From Deltaproteobacteria bacterium (lineage in GTDB: Bacteria > Myxococcota_A > Polyangia > DRWM01 > JAAZOP01): DNA of 64,000 nt. Below, piece after piece: positions 17,598-27,010 of this stretch (within the stretch, counting starts at the first letter, position 1; each line of letters begins with the position of its first letter). The notes beneath the pieces were generated by a model that searched no databases, was not told the DNA's origin, and saw nothing but the letters and a program-made list of their open reading frames with translations. Both the position numbers and the translations under genes were made by a program. The stretch is from positions 1-64,000 of the forward strand of contig JACRCX010000022.1 of NCBI GenBank assembly GCA_016218815.1. Reading direction: 5' to 3'.

Positions 17598-20477
17598 ATG
17601 AGAAGCATTCGATCGGGAGTTCTTGTACTCGGAGTGATGGCGTTGCTGTGGGCTGGCGAGGCCGGCGCCGTGACGACGCTGACGTACGAGGTAGTCCCCC
17701 ACGCGTACATCGCGGACTTCTCGACGGTCACGTCCACAATCTCCATTCCGGATGTCCGTTCGGCGCTTCACGTCCGGGTCGGCGTCTGGATTACCCATAC
17801 GTACAAGGGCGACCTTTACGCCTACGTCACGGCGCCGGACGGGACATTGGTATGGCTGTTCGATCGCCCGGGCGTTGCACCGATCTCCCCGACCGGGGAT
17901 TGCTGCGGCTGCAGCTACGACAACGTCAATGTCGAGTTCGATGACGCCTACGCGGGGAACTCGGAGTCCCAGTGCAACAATCATTCGGCGCCGCCCTACT
18001 ACTCCAACCAGTGGTTCACCTACGATGCGCCGCACGGTGGTGGTGGACTTGCCGATTTCATCGGCCATGTGGTGACCGGCAACTGGACGCTGACGGTACG
18101 CGATGACGCAGGCATCGACCAGGGCTACATCGAGCGTTGGCGTCTGGTAATTGACGTCCCCGATCCAGGTGACCCGTGCAACGACGGGTTGTTCTGTACC
18201 GTCGGCGACATCGTCGGGTCGGGCGGCATCTGCGCCGGCACCCCGAACGCATGCGATGACGGCCGCTGGTGCACGGCGAACAACTGCAACGAGAGCCTCG
18301 ACCGCTGCGAGAATCCTCGGTCCGCCGGCTGCCTCGTCGGCGGTGTCTGCTACAACGCTGGCGAGTTGAGCCCGACGAACTCGTGCGAGTCCTGCAACAC
18401 CGCAGTCTCGACGACCACGCTCACGGCGCTCCCGGTCGGCACGACCTGCAACGACGCGCACTGGTGCACCATCAACGACACCTGCGCCGCGGGAGGGGTC
18501 TGCGCCGCCGAACCCCGCGTCTGCAACGACGGCCTGTCGTGCACCAACGACGCCTGCGACGAGCGCGGCCAGCAGTGTCTGGCCACTTCCGTCAGCACCG
18601 GCTGCCTGATCGGCCTGGCCTGCGTCGCCACAGGCGCCGCCGATCCGGCCGATCCGTGCATGATCTGCAATCCCACCGTCAACCAGTACCGGTACTCGCT
18701 CGCCGCCTCCGGAACGGCGTGCGACGACGGCAGTTACTGCACCACGGGCACCACATGCGACGGGGCTGGAACGTGTGCCGGCGGGGTCCTGCGCGATTGC
18801 GCCGACACCATCGCCTGCACCACCGACACATGCAACGAGATCGCCGACCGCTGCGATCACACCACGGTCGTCGGCGGCTGCCTCATCGGCTCGACGTGCG
18901 TGACCGACGGGGCCCGCAACCCGGCCAATGCGTGCGAGGCGTGCAATGTCGCCGTCTCGACCACGGCCTGGACGCTCGTCGCCGCCGGCACGGCCTGCGA
19001 CGACGGACTGTTCTGCACCGCCGGCACCTCGTGCAACGCGGCCGGCGTGTGCGGTGGCGCGACGCCGCGCGACTGCTCCGACAGCTTGGCCTGCACCACC
19101 GATACCTGCGACGAGGCCACCGACCGCTGCGCCTCGGCCCTCTCGACCGGCTGCCTCATCGGCGGCGCGTGCGTCGCGACCGATGCGGTCAATCCGGCCA
19201 ACGCCTGCGAGGCGTGCCTGCCGGCCGTGGCCGTCGGCGGGTACTCGCCCCGCGCCTCCGGGACCGCTTGCGACGACGGCCTGTACTGCACCGTGACCGA
19301 CGTCTGCAACGGCTCGGGTACCTGTGGCGGTACCGCGCGCCTCTGCGCCGACGGTCTGGCCTGCACGACTGACGTCTGCAACGAGACCGCCGATCGCTGT
19401 GACGCCGCCCTCGATGCCGGCTGCCTCATCGGCACCGCTTGCGTCGCCGCGGGCGCCGTCAATCCGGCCAACGCCTGCGAGGCGTGCATCGTCGCTACCT
19501 CGACTTCCGCCTGGAGCCCCTCGACCGCCGGAACGACCTGCGACGACGGCGCCATCTGCACCAACACCGACGTCTGCGACGGCGCCGGCGCCTGCGCCGG
19601 TACGGCCGTGGTCTGCGACGACGGCCTCTCCTGCACCATGGACACCTGCAACGACACCACCGGCGCCTGCGAGTCGGTCGTGTCCGGCATGTGCCTCATC
19701 GACGGGGCCTGCGCGGACCGCTACGCCCTCAACCCGCTCGACGTCTGCGAGATGTGCGATCCCGCCGTCGCGACGGACGCTTGGTCGCCGGTCGCTGCCG
19801 GCGAGCGCTGCGGCGATCCCTCCTGCACCGACGGCATGCTGATCCCGGCCGACACCTGCGACGGCGCCGGGGCCTGCACCCCCGGAACGCCGGTGGCCTG
19901 CGAAGGTGGCATCTGCGCCGACGAGTTCTCCTGCACCGGCGCCTGCACCGACGACATCGACTGCCCGGAGACCCACTACTGCGCGGCCGACGGCACCTGC
20001 ACCGAGGACGCGGCCGCGGGCACCGCCTGTGACCGCGCCGACATGTGCGCCGACGGCGTCTGCATCGACGACGTCTGCTGCTCCTCTGATTGCGACGGCA
20101 TCTGCGAGGCATGCAATGTCGCCGGCAGCGAAGGCAGCTGCGAGTTGTACGCCGAGGGCGACGATCCCGACGACGAGTGCCCCGGCACCGAGTACTGCGA
20201 CGGCGCCGGCGGCTGCATGGAACCGCCGGGACCGGATGCCGACGCCGACGCCGACGGCGATGCCGACGGCGGCGCCGACGCCGACGCCGACGCCGATGCC
20301 GACGCCGACGTCACGGGCGACACCGAAGAGGACGGCACGGACGGCTCCGTGACGCCGCCCAGCGACGGCGGCGGGTGCGGTTGCCGCACCACCGGAGGCG
20401 CCTCGCACGGCGTCCTCGGCCTCCTGCTCGCCCTCGCCGCCGGCCTGTTCGTCTCCCGGCGCCGCCGCTCCTCGTAG
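17598..20477 (+). CDS. P-domain and Cys-repeat surface protein with MYXO-CTERM anchor
   Basis: 959 residues from ATG 17598 (GAAGG upstream). A signal peptide of 24 residues ends AGEAGA. Residues 25-187 are a proprotein-convertase P-domain (HVRVGVWITHTYKGDLYAYV, DGTLVWLF, GNWTLTVRDDAG, ERWRLVID). Six repeats of about 89 residues follow at 194-737; each begins CxDGxxCT, has a central GCLIGxxCV and ends NPANxCExC. A further Cys-rich segment comes next, then an Asp-Ala repeat at 880-905. The C-terminus has Cys927-Arg-x... preceded by GGGCGCR, a hydrophobic helix LGLLLALAAGLFV and an RRRR tail. That is the MYXO-CTERM sorting pattern used by myxobacteria for surface anchoring. P-domains usually accompany proteases, but no protease domain is present. 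Probably a surface structural or binding protein. Confidence 0.85.
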   Translation: MRSIRSGVLVLGVMALLWAGEAGAVTTLTYEVVPHAYIADFSTVTSTISIPDVRSALHVRVGVWITHTYKGDLYAYVTAPDGTLVWLFDRPGVAPISPTGDCCGCSYDNVNVEFDDAYAGNSESQCNNHSAPPYYSNQWFTYDAPHGGGGLADFIGHVVTGNWTLTVRDDAGIDQGYIERWRLVIDVPDPGDPCNDGLFCTVGDIVGSGGICAGTPNACDDGRWCTANNCNESLDRCENPRSAGCLVGGVCYNAGELSPTNSCESCNTAVSTTTLTALPVGTTCNDAHWCTINDTCAAGGVCAAEPRVCNDGLSCTNDACDERGQQCLATSVSTGCLIGLACVATGAADPADPCMICNPTVNQYRYSLAASGTACDDGSYCTTGTTCDGAGTCAGGVLRDCADTIACTTDTCNEIADRCDHTTVVGGCLIGSTCVTDGARNPANACEACNVAVSTTAWTLVAAGTACDDGLFCTAGTSCNAAGVCGGATPRDCSDSLACTTDTCDEATDRCASALSTGCLIGGACVATDAVNPANACEACLPAVAVGGYSPRASGTACDDGLYCTVTDVCNGSGTCGGTARLCADGLACTTDVCNETADRCDAALDAGCLIGTACVAAGAVNPANACEACIVATSTSAWSPSTAGTTCDDGAICTNTDVCDGAGACAGTAVVCDDGLSCTMDTCNDTTGACESVVSGMCLIDGACADRYALNPLDVCEMCDPAVATDAWSPVAAGERCGDPSCTDGMLIPADTCDGAGACTPGTPVACEGGICADEFSCTGACTDDIDCPETHYCAADGTCTEDAAAGTACDRADMCADGVCIDDVCCSSDCDGICEACNVAGSEGSCELYAEGDDPDDECPGTEYCDGAGGCMEPPGPDADADADGDADGGADADADADADADVTGDTEEDGTDGSVTPPSDGGGCGCRTTGGASHGVLGLLLALAAGLFVSRRRRSS

Positions 20478-20501
20478 CTCCCCAACCGTCATCTCCACAT
20501 C

Positions 20502-20532
20502 GCATCCGCACCGGGTCGGCCGGTGCGGATGC
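20502..20532 (+). terminator. Hairpin after the MYXO-CTERM gene
   Basis: A perfect 13-bp stem, GCATCCGCACCGG (20502-20514) with CCGGTGCGGATGC (20520-20532), and a 5-base loop, 24 bp after the stop. It lacks a T-tract. The rest of the 319-bp gap to the TetR gene (20478-20796) holds no gene; it contains the inverted repeat listed at 20694. Confidence 0.7.
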
Positions 20533-20693
20533 GCCAGACCCGCCTGCACGGTGTCTCATGCCCCCGCCTCGACGAGTCTTCGCGTCTGACCGATCCGGAC
20601 CTATCGGTGGAATCCACCCCCGCCCCACGCCCGATCCGGGCCGACCAATGTCTCAACCCTCCGGCATGACGCACGAATGCGGTCGTCGCAATT

Positions 20694-20708
20694 CGGACTG
20701 GTAGTCCG
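20694..20708. promoter_or_regulatory. Candidate operator of the TetR gene
   Basis: Perfect inverted repeat CGGACT-ggt-AGTCCG about 90 bp upstream of the TetR start. A -10-like TATTCT lies 12 bp further on at 20721-20726, so the repeat would overlap the -35 region, which is typical for autorepression by TetR proteins. It is a short palindrome and untested. Confidence 0.4.
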
Positions 20709-20796
20709 GCGGTTTCGAGCTATTCTACGACCTGTCATCTGGATCGCGACTCGCCATCGGCGGGTCGACGTTCGAAGGGAAAGGGGGAGCTGAGGA

Positions 20797-21528
20797 ATGT
20801 CGCCTCGAATGGTGCCCGAAATCGATCCCATCCTGCTCGCCGCAGCCGAGTTGTTCGAGAAGCGCGGGTACGACGACGTCTCCGTCGAGATGATCGCCGA
20901 TCGCGCCGGGGTCGGGCGGTCCACCGCCTTCGCCCGCTACCTCAGCAAGCAGGGGATCCTCATCGGCCTCGTCGACGCCTTCTTCTACCAGTTCGCCTTC
21001 TACCTGACGCAGTTCGACCTGACCCTCGAGTCGCCGCACCAGGCGCCCCCGGGACCCCCCGGCCGCCGCCGCCCCGGTCGCGCGCCGTCCACCCCGCCGC
21101 CGCCGACCACGCCTCCCGACAGGTCGCTCCGCAGCGCGCCCGCCCAGGTCCGCCTCTTGCGGGCCCTGCACGAGTTCGGCAAGCAATGGGGGCCCCTGGC
21201 CCGAGTGGCCCTCGCCGCCAAGGACCTCCCCTGGGTCTCCCGCGAGATCTCGGCCGGCAAGGCCGTGTTCCGCAACGCCCTGCGCCTGTACCTGGGTCCG
21301 GTCGCCGGTGAGAAGCTCAACGCCCTGGTCGCCGCGGACCTCCTGAAGTACGCCTGCTGCTCGGACGGCGCCGGCGAGTCCGAACGGCTGGACGACACCG
21401 CAATCGCCGCACTGTTCCTGTTGGCCACGACCGAGTTCCCGCGCGCCGGCGCGCCTCGCGCCATCACCCCGCCGCCGCCCGTCGCCCCCGGGACCGATCC
21501 GCTGCGCCAGACCCCGTTCAGCGGGTGA
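20797..21528 (+). CDS. TetR-family transcriptional regulator
   Basis: 243 residues. The N-terminal DNA-binding domain at about 10-60 is typical: ILLAAAELFEKRGYDDVSVE, then MIADRAGVGRSTAFARYLSK forming the helix-turn-helix. The C-terminal ligand-binding part is helical but interrupted by a Pro-rich segment at about 83-106 (PPGPPGRRRPGRAPSTPPPP), unusual for the fold. AGGGGGAGCTGAGGA precedes the ATG. No obvious target operon is divergent from it; the next gene is a convergent CDF transporter. It may control itself through the palindrome at 20694. The ligand is unknown. Confidence 0.85.
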   Translation: MSPRMVPEIDPILLAAAELFEKRGYDDVSVEMIADRAGVGRSTAFARYLSKQGILIGLVDAFFYQFAFYLTQFDLTLESPHQAPPGPPGRRRPGRAPSTPPPPTTPPDRSLRSAPAQVRLLRALHEFGKQWGPLARVALAAKDLPWVSREISAGKAVFRNALRLYLGPVAGEKLNALVAADLLKYACCSDGAGESERLDDTAIAALFLLATTEFPRAGAPRAITPPPPVAPGTDPLRQTPFSG

Positions 21529-21578
21529 GTTGGGGGTCGCACGGTTCGGGAGGTGTAAGTTCTTCCGAGGCCGGACCA

Positions 21579-21617
21579 GGAGAGGTGGAGAGGGCGGCGG
21601 GAGAAGTGGGGAGGGGC
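21579..21617. repeat. GGAGAGGTGGAGAGG repeat words
   Basis: Purine-rich words between the convergent TetR and CDF genes: GGAGAGGTGGAGAGG then GGGAGAAGTGGGGAGG. They match the arms of the inverted repeat at 31218-31378 and the words at 6731-6764. Confidence 0.6.
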
Positions 21618-21627
21618 AGCAAGGGGG

Positions 21628-22242
21628 TCAGTCCCCCTGCTCTTCCCCGCGCAAGCCCTCGATCCCCTCGCGCACCAGCCACGGGACCATCAGCAGCGCC
21701 GCCGCCGGGTCGGCCCACCACCAGCCCGCGGACGCGTTCGCGAGCAGACCCAGGAGCAGCGTGAACGACAGGTACGAGCACGCGAGCGTCTCCATGGCCT
21801 CGGCCCGCAACGCCGAGCTGCCGATCCGCTTGGCCACCCGGAACTTCCCCCACGCCAACAGCGGCATCAGCGCCAGCGACGCGCAGGCCAAGACGATGCC
21901 CACGGTGCTCTCGCCCGGTGCCTCGCGGGTCCACAACGTCACCACCCCCTCGACCAGCACGTAGAGCGCCAGCGCGAGGAACGTCCCGCCCACGATCCGG
22001 CGCACCCGCCGCTCGCTCGCCTCCACCCGCTCCCGCTCCGCGCCGCGCGCCTCGACCGAAAGCCGCCACAGCAGCGCCGCGGCCGCCGCACACTCGATCA
22101 CGCTGTCGAGGCCGAACCCGATCAGCGCCACGCTTCCCGCGACGATCCCCGACCACAGGGCCACGCCGGCCTCGACGACGTTGTACGCCATCGTCCCCGC
22201 GACCAAGCGTACCGCCACACGGGCGTGAGAAGCGTCGGTCAT
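21628..22242 (-). CDS. Cation-transporter-family membrane protein (CDF-like)
   Basis: 204 residues with about five to six membrane helices. It has the CDF-type metal motif in the second helix, SVALIGFGLDSVIECAAAA, where Asp and Glu replace the usual HxxxD pair, and a matching later segment SSALRAEAMETLACSYLSFT. It lacks the cytoplasmic C-terminal domain of long CDF exporters, as is usual for this short subfamily. Expected to move divalent metal ions across the inner membrane by proton antiport; the metal is unknown. It is convergent with TetR and separated by 50 bp from the activator gene upstream. Confidence 0.8.
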   Translation of the reverse strand: MTDASHARVAVRLVAGTMAYNVVEAGVALWSGIVAGSVALIGFGLDSVIECAAAAALLWRLSVEARGAERERVEASERRVRRIVGGTFLALALYVLVEGVVTLWTREAPGESTVGIVLACASLALMPLLAWGKFRVAKRIGSSALRAEAMETLACSYLSFTLLLGLLANASAGWWWADPAAALLMVPWLVREGIEGLRGEEQGD

Positions 22243-22292
22243 CGGCCTGGATAGTGCGGACTCGGACGAACCCGGTCAACCGGGCCGGCTCC

Positions 22293-25200
22293 CTACGCCC
22301 AGGCCCCGACGTCGTCGTGGCCGACGCGCTTCTCGTCGCGCACCGAGCGACCGGTGCGGGGCAGGTTGGCGAGGTACGAGGCGATGCGGGCGTTGAGGTC
22401 GAGGTCGCCGTCGTAGAACATGCTGACCATCGGCACGCCCGTCTCGGCCTGGACCTCCTGGAGGCACGACGAGGTCAGCGTGCCGGGCATGCAGCCGAAC
22501 GGCGCGCAGTTCACGACCATGCTCGCCCCTTGCCGCGCAAAGAGCATCGCCCGGCCCATCGTGATGATCGCCTCGCCCGCAAACTCCGGCGGGATGTACT
22601 TCGCCCCCACGTCGATCGCCTGCTCCACCGCCGGCTCGTGCCGGTCCGCCAGGAAAGCGCCGCCCAGCGCGTACAGCCGCTGCTCTTCGCCGTGCATGTA
22701 GCGGTTCTTGAGCAGGGTCATCGCCAGGTCGATGGGGTTGAACACGTTCGTGCCGTTGAGCGCCTCGTGCTTCGACATCCACGAGGTGTACAGGATCCAC
22801 TCGCCGATCGGCGCCAGCCACGCCTCTCCCCCCGCCGCCTCGATCGCCCGGATCACCTCGCCGTTGGAGTAGGCGTTGCAACGGACGTAGATCTCGCCCA
22901 CGACGCCGACCAGCGGCTTGGGCGGCCCGTCGCCCCGCAGCGCCGCCAGCGCCTCCACCGCGCGCACCAGCTCCGGCTCCCACCGCCGCCCGCTCTCGAT
23001 CGCCCGCTCGATCAGCGTCTCGTGGATCATCGCGGCGCGATCGACCGACCCCGGCTCGCGTTCGTACGGCCGCGCCTTGCACACGGCCTTGAACAGCACG
23101 TCCGAAGCCACGATGCCCGACCACATGTCCCGCCGCACGGCCTCGGGGATGCCCTGGTACGCGTTGTACGACGACGGCGAGACGATCTCGATGTCGCCCC
23201 AGCCCAGGTCCTGGAGGATCAGCTTGTGCAGCGTGGCGTACTGGCCGAAGCGGCACGGTCCCTCCGCCGTCGGCATGAAGAACGCCTCGCGCCGGGGATC
23301 CGCCCCAAGCTCGCGCAGCTTCTTGACCAGCGCACCGATCGTCACGGCCGTCGGCAGGCACTCGGTCCCGCGCGTCAGCCGCCGCCCGATCTCGAACGCC
23401 TCGCGATCCTCGACCGGCAGCGGCGCCGCGTCGATTCCGTGGCGGCGGAAGATCGCGGCCAGGAAGCCCGTGCCGTACGCGTGCATCGGGGGGAACCAGG
23501 TACGGCGCTTCTTCCACTCCAGCCCGACCCGCTCGCCATAGGCACCCGAAGGCGCCGGCGCAGCGGCGCCGGGCAGCAGGCGACGGGCCGCGGCCATCGG
23601 CCCTCCCGCGCCCCGCCCGTCCTTGCCCCGCCCCACGTCACCTTCGCCGGCCCCGGCCAGCCTCCGCGCCTCGACCTCCCGCACGACGTCGACGTACGCC
23701 TCGACCCGCGTCACGTACCCCGCGTCCGCCGCGTGCTCGTCCAGCTCCAGGATCAGCATCGGCTTGCGGCCGTTGATCCGCTCGGAGTAGGTCAGGTTGA
23801 AGGAGTCGGGGCCGCAGGAGAAGTTCGTGAGGCAGATCGGGTAGAGGTGCGGCGACCGCGTGAGGCGCTGGACGCCCGCCAGCGCGCGCTGGGCGAAGTT
23901 CCAGTAGGTGTTGTGGTAGACGGGATCGATGTCCGCCTCGCGGAATCCCAGGCCGTCCAGCGGGATGACCGGCATCCCGTGCTCGGCAATCTTCCGCGGC
24001 AGGCCCACGTTGAGGCCGGCGTCGTAGAGGTTGTAGGGCCGCCCGACGATCACGAACGCCGGCTTGTTCTCGGCCGCCAGCCGCTCCAGCTCGCGCTGCG
24101 TCTCGAGCTGCACCTGCCGCGTGAACTCCGCCTGGGCCTCGTTGCCGCGGCGCCACGCCTCGGCCACGCGCTTCGCGTCGACCCCCAGCACGGGGCCGAC
24201 CGCGCGGAGCAGGTGCCGGACGATCGCCCTCTCGGGCATCCGCTCGTCGACGACGGGAGAGAGCACCTTGGTCTCGTCGAGGCTCGCGCGGCGCAGCGCC
24301 GCGCGCAGGACGCCGGGAATCCCCTGCACGTAGGGGCAGAACTGCGCGTCGGTCGTCGCGCGGTTGCGCTTGCCCGCGATGCGGTGCGGCAGGAAGACGA
24401 AGTCCACGTCGCGCCGCGCGAGAAGCTGCGCCACGTGCCCGTGCACGACCTTCACGGGGTAGCAGAACTCGGAGGCCACCAGCTCCGTCGTCGACTTGCG
24501 CACCGCCGCATCGGTCTCGCGGCTGAGCGCTACGCGCGCGCCGAGCGCCTCGAAGAATGCGCGCCAGCGCGGCAGCTCGTCGAACAGGTGCAGCGCGCGC
24601 GGCAGCCCGATCGTGATGCCCGTGGGGTGCACGCCCTGCTGCGCGCCGAGCGTCCGCCACAGCATCTGCCGGCGCTCGAACAGCTCGTACGTCGTCAGCT
24701 TCCGCACCTTCTTCTCGTCGGGGTCGCGGCCGCACAGGTAGCCCCACGAGATCGCCTCGTCCATACGCGGGCTGCGGGCGAAGGTGATCGCACACTTGTT
24801 CTGGCACAGCTCGCAGCGCTCCTGCCGGATGTCGATCGCCCCGTCCACACAGTCCAGCCCGCGGAACGCGCTCGGCCCCGCCCCCACGCGCTGCCGCCGC
24901 GCCAGGCAAGCCACGCCCTTGGCCCCCATCACGTGGCACACCGGCGAGATCACCACCTCCACCCCCAGCTCCTGCTCGAACGCCGCCACCAGCCCGCGGT
25001 TGCGCGCCGTCGCACCCATGAACGCGATCTTCTCCGCCGAAACCGGCCGGCGCCCCACGACCTTGGTCAGGTAGTTGCGCACGACCGAGCGCATCACCCC
25101 GGCCAGCGCCTCTTCCCGCGTGTAGCCCTGCCGCAGGAGCTTCAGCACGTCCTGCTCCATGAACACCGTGCAGCGGTCGCTCGTCAGCGGCGGGCTGATC

Positions 25201-26684
25201 CCCTCCACCGCCGGCCCCACGTCCTGCACCTTGTACCCCAGCTTCGTCGCCTGCTCCTCGACGAACGACCCGGTCCCCGCCGCACACACGTAGTTCATGT
25301 TCGCGTCGCAGGCGTGCCCGTCCCGCAGGCGGATGTACTTCGAGTCCTGCCCGCCGATCTCGAAGATCGTCTCCACGTCCGGGTCGTCGGTGAGCGCTCC
25401 CGCCGCGTGCGCCGTGATCTCGTTGATGATCGCATCCGCGCCCAGCAGCATGCCGATGAGCTTGCGGCCCGAGCCCGTCGTCCCCACCGCCAGCGTCTCC
25501 AGCCGCTTGCCACCCTTCGCCAGCGCCTCGCCCAGCGCACCCAGCAGCGCGCGCGTCGCGCCGATCGGGTCGCCCTGCGTCCGGCGGTAGATGTCCAGCA
25601 GGACCTTCTCCCGCTCGTCGACCAGCACGCACTTGGTCGACGTCGAGCCGACGTCCACGCCGATCGCCGCCCGTACCACCTCGCCGGCCGGCCAGCCGTG
25701 TACCCGCACCTCGTCGCCGCTCTCCGTAACCCACGACTCGGCCACCGCGAACGACGGGTACCTCGTCCGCTCGAGCAGCAGCGGCCGCCCCTGCGGCACC
25801 AGCGACGTGCTCCGCGCCGGACGCGGCGTCGCCCGGCCCCCGCTCCCGTCCGTGCGGTACGTCCCCGCGCCGGTCGCCGCGGACAGGTCGGCCTGCAGAT
25901 CGGCCCACGGCCGGCCGAATGCTTCCTCTCGAGCCGCCAGCGCGGCGCCGAGCGCCGTCGCGAAATGTCCCCTCCCCTCCGGCTCGACCCGTACTTCGGC
26001 CCCCGAAAGCTGCCGGATCCAGCGCACCACGTCCCGGTTGCGCGACACCCCCCCGACCACCAGCACGCCGCCCTCGACCGGACGCCCCTTGAACAGCGTC
26101 TGGAGCAGCGTCGAGGCCAGACCCTGGCAGAGCCCGGACCACATCGCCTCGCGCGTGTGGCCCTCCTGCTGGCGATGGATGAGGTCGCTCTTGGCGAACA
26201 CCGCGCAGCGCGAGGCGATCGACGGCGGATTGTCCACCGGCTCCATATTCGCAATCGTCTCGTAATCGAGCTGCAGGCGACGCGCCTGCTCGTCCAGGAA
26301 CGAGCCGGTCCCCGCGGCACAGACCGAGTTGCTGGAGAAGGAGAGGAACCGCCCCTCGGCGTCCAGCTCGATCGCCGTCAGCGAGCCGCCGCCCACATCG
26401 ATCACCCACCGCACTCCGCTCGCCAGTTTGCCCGCACCCACGACCGTTGCCCGCACCGTGTCGAACCCGAACGCCCCCGCGACGTTCTCGACGATCCCGC
26501 GATGCAACCCCGTCACGCCCAGACCGATGTCGCCGCCCAACTCGGCCCGCTCGACCCACTCGCCCAAGTGCTTCCGCGGATCACCATCATGGCGCTCAAC
26601 CCAGGATCGCTCGGCCTCGCCCTTCGAGTCGATCAGCACGGCCTTCGTGAACAGCGCACCGATGTCCAGCCCCAAGTACCTCAT
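22293..26684 (-). CDS. Giant 2-hydroxyacyl-CoA dehydratase activator-like ATPase (double ASKHA plus DUF2229)
   Basis: 1,463 residues from ATG 26684, chosen over an upstream ATG at 26756 because AGGGAGAT precedes it and homology starts at MRYLGLDIGALFTKAVLID. ASKHA ATPase module 1 spans about 1-270 (VIDVGGGSLTAIEL, VCAAGTGSFLDEQARRL). Module 2 spans about 335-600 (IGVDVGSTSTKCVLVD, IFEIGGQDSKYIRLRDG, YVCAAGTGSFVEEQATKLG). DUF2229 starts near 620 (ERCELCQNKCAITFARSP). A C-terminal region with conserved cysteines (EGPCRFGQYATLHKLILQDL, CAPFGCMPGTLTSSCLQEVQ) resembles the dehydratase-subunit-like half of long activators. Family members use ATP and an iron-sulfur cluster to drive one-electron reductions of CoA thioesters or related substrates. 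No dehydratase subunits are adjacent, so the partner is unknown. Confidence 0.85.
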   Translation of the reverse strand: MRYLGLDIGALFTKAVLIDSKGEAERSWVERHDGDPRKHLGEWVERAELGGDIGLGVTGLHRGIVENVAGAFGFDTVRATVVGAGKLASGVRWVIDVGGGSLTAIELDAEGRFLSFSSNSVCAAGTGSFLDEQARRLQLDYETIANMEPVDNPPSIASRCAVFAKSDLIHRQQEGHTREAMWSGLCQGLASTLLQTLFKGRPVEGGVLVVGGVSRNRDVVRWIRQLSGAEVRVEPEGRGHFATALGAALAAREEAFGRPWADLQADLSAATGAGTYRTDGSGGRATPRPARSTSLVPQGRPLLLERTRYPSFAVAESWVTESGDEVRVHGWPAGEVVRAAIGVDVGSTSTKCVLVDEREKVLLDIYRRTQGDPIGATRALLGALGEALAKGGKRLETLAVGTTGSGRKLIGMLLGADAIINEITAHAAGALTDDPDVETIFEIGGQDSKYIRLRDGHACDANMNYVCAAGTGSFVEEQATKLGYKVQDVGPAVEGISPPLTSDRCTVFMEQDVLKLLRQGYTREEALAGVMRSVVRNYLTKVVGRRPVSAEKIAFMGATARNRGLVAAFEQELGVEVVISPVCHVMGAKGVACLARRQRVGAGPSAFRGLDCVDGAIDIRQERCELCQNKCAITFARSPRMDEAISWGYLCGRDPDEKKVRKLTTYELFERRQMLWRTLGAQQGVHPTGITIGLPRALHLFDELPRWRAFFEALGARVALSRETDAAVRKSTTELVASEFCYPVKVVHGHVAQLLARRDVDFVFLPHRIAGKRNRATTDAQFCPYVQGIPGVLRAALRRASLDETKVLSPVVDERMPERAIVRHLLRAVGPVLGVDAKRVAEAWRRGNEAQAEFTRQVQLETQRELERLAAENKPAFVIVGRPYNLYDAGLNVGLPRKIAEHGMPVIPLDGLGFREADIDPVYHNTYWNFAQRALAGVQRLTRSPHLYPICLTNFSCGPDSFNLTYSERINGRKPMLILELDEHAADAGYVTRVEAYVDVVREVEARRLAGAGEGDVGRGKDGRGAGGPMAAARRLLPGAAAPAPSGAYGERVGLEWKKRRTWFPPMHAYGTGFLAAIFRRHGIDAAPLPVEDREAFEIGRRLTRGTECLPTAVTIGALVKKLRELGADPRREAFFMPTAEGPCRFGQYATLHKLILQDLGWGDIEIVSPSSYNAYQGIPEAVRRDMWSGIVASDVLFKAVCKARPYEREPGSVDRAAMIHETLIERAIESGRRWEPELVRAVEALAALRGDGPPKPLVGVVGEIYVRCNAYSNGEVIRAIEAAGGEAWLAPIGEWILYTSWMSKHEALNGTNVFNPIDLAMTLLKNRYMHGEEQRLYALGGAFLADRHEPAVEQAIDVGAKYIPPEFAGEAIITMGRAMLFARQGASMVVNCAPFGCMPGTLTSSCLQEVQAETGVPMVSMFYDGDLDLNARIASYLANLPRTGRSVRDEKRVGHDDVGAWA

Positions 26685-26747
26685 CTCTGCGATCTCCCTT
26701 TGCGGCGACGTATGAACGGCGCCTCGCCGCGAGGCTTCGGCTGGAGC

Positions 26748-26765
26748 TTCTAGCAAGAACTAGAA
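26748..26765. promoter_or_regulatory. Inverted repeat upstream of the activator gene
   Basis: Perfect TTCTAG-N6-CTAGAA at 64-81 bp upstream of the chosen start of the giant activator, an operator-like arrangement. A GCCTCG-ccg-CGAGGC hairpin at 26721-26735 lies between it and the start. The remaining gap to 27011 contains only a partial TGCAT-type repeat at 26805-26830. Confidence 0.4.
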
Positions 26766-26804
26766 TGACGTGTCAACTCATCAGTCGTGGGGACGTAGCG
26801 CAAC

Positions 26805-26830
26805 ACTCAAAACATGCAATTACAAATAGA
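26805..26830 (-). repeat. TGCAT-rich repeat, degenerate partial copy
   Basis: Reads AAAACATGCAATTACAAAT on the plus strand, an inverted partial match to the copies at 3932 and 28078. It is AT-rich compared with its surroundings. Confidence 0.5.
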
Positions 26831-27010
26831 AAGCTGGTGAAGCGTGTGGAGGCTGGCGTGGCGTGCATTGTTTCTGGAGAGGGCCGTGGGGCGGCGGGTG
26901 CCAGGGGTGGAAACGATGGGAGTTTGGCTCGGAGGTGTAGAATGGGCGCTGGCTGAATGGCCGAGGCGGAGGGCTCGACCAACCAAGGCGTGGGCGGCGA
27001 GGGAGGTCGC

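Noticed and set aside
20489..20704. A small gene between the MYXO-CTERM and TetR genes
   Set aside because: The frame runs through a hairpin and a palindrome and has no ribosome-binding site; regulatory DNA is the better explanation.
21918..26753. A 1,611-codon plus-strand frame opposite the activator gene
   Set aside because: It is an Arg/Pro/His-rich antisense shadow; the minus strand encodes the well-conserved ASKHA protein.
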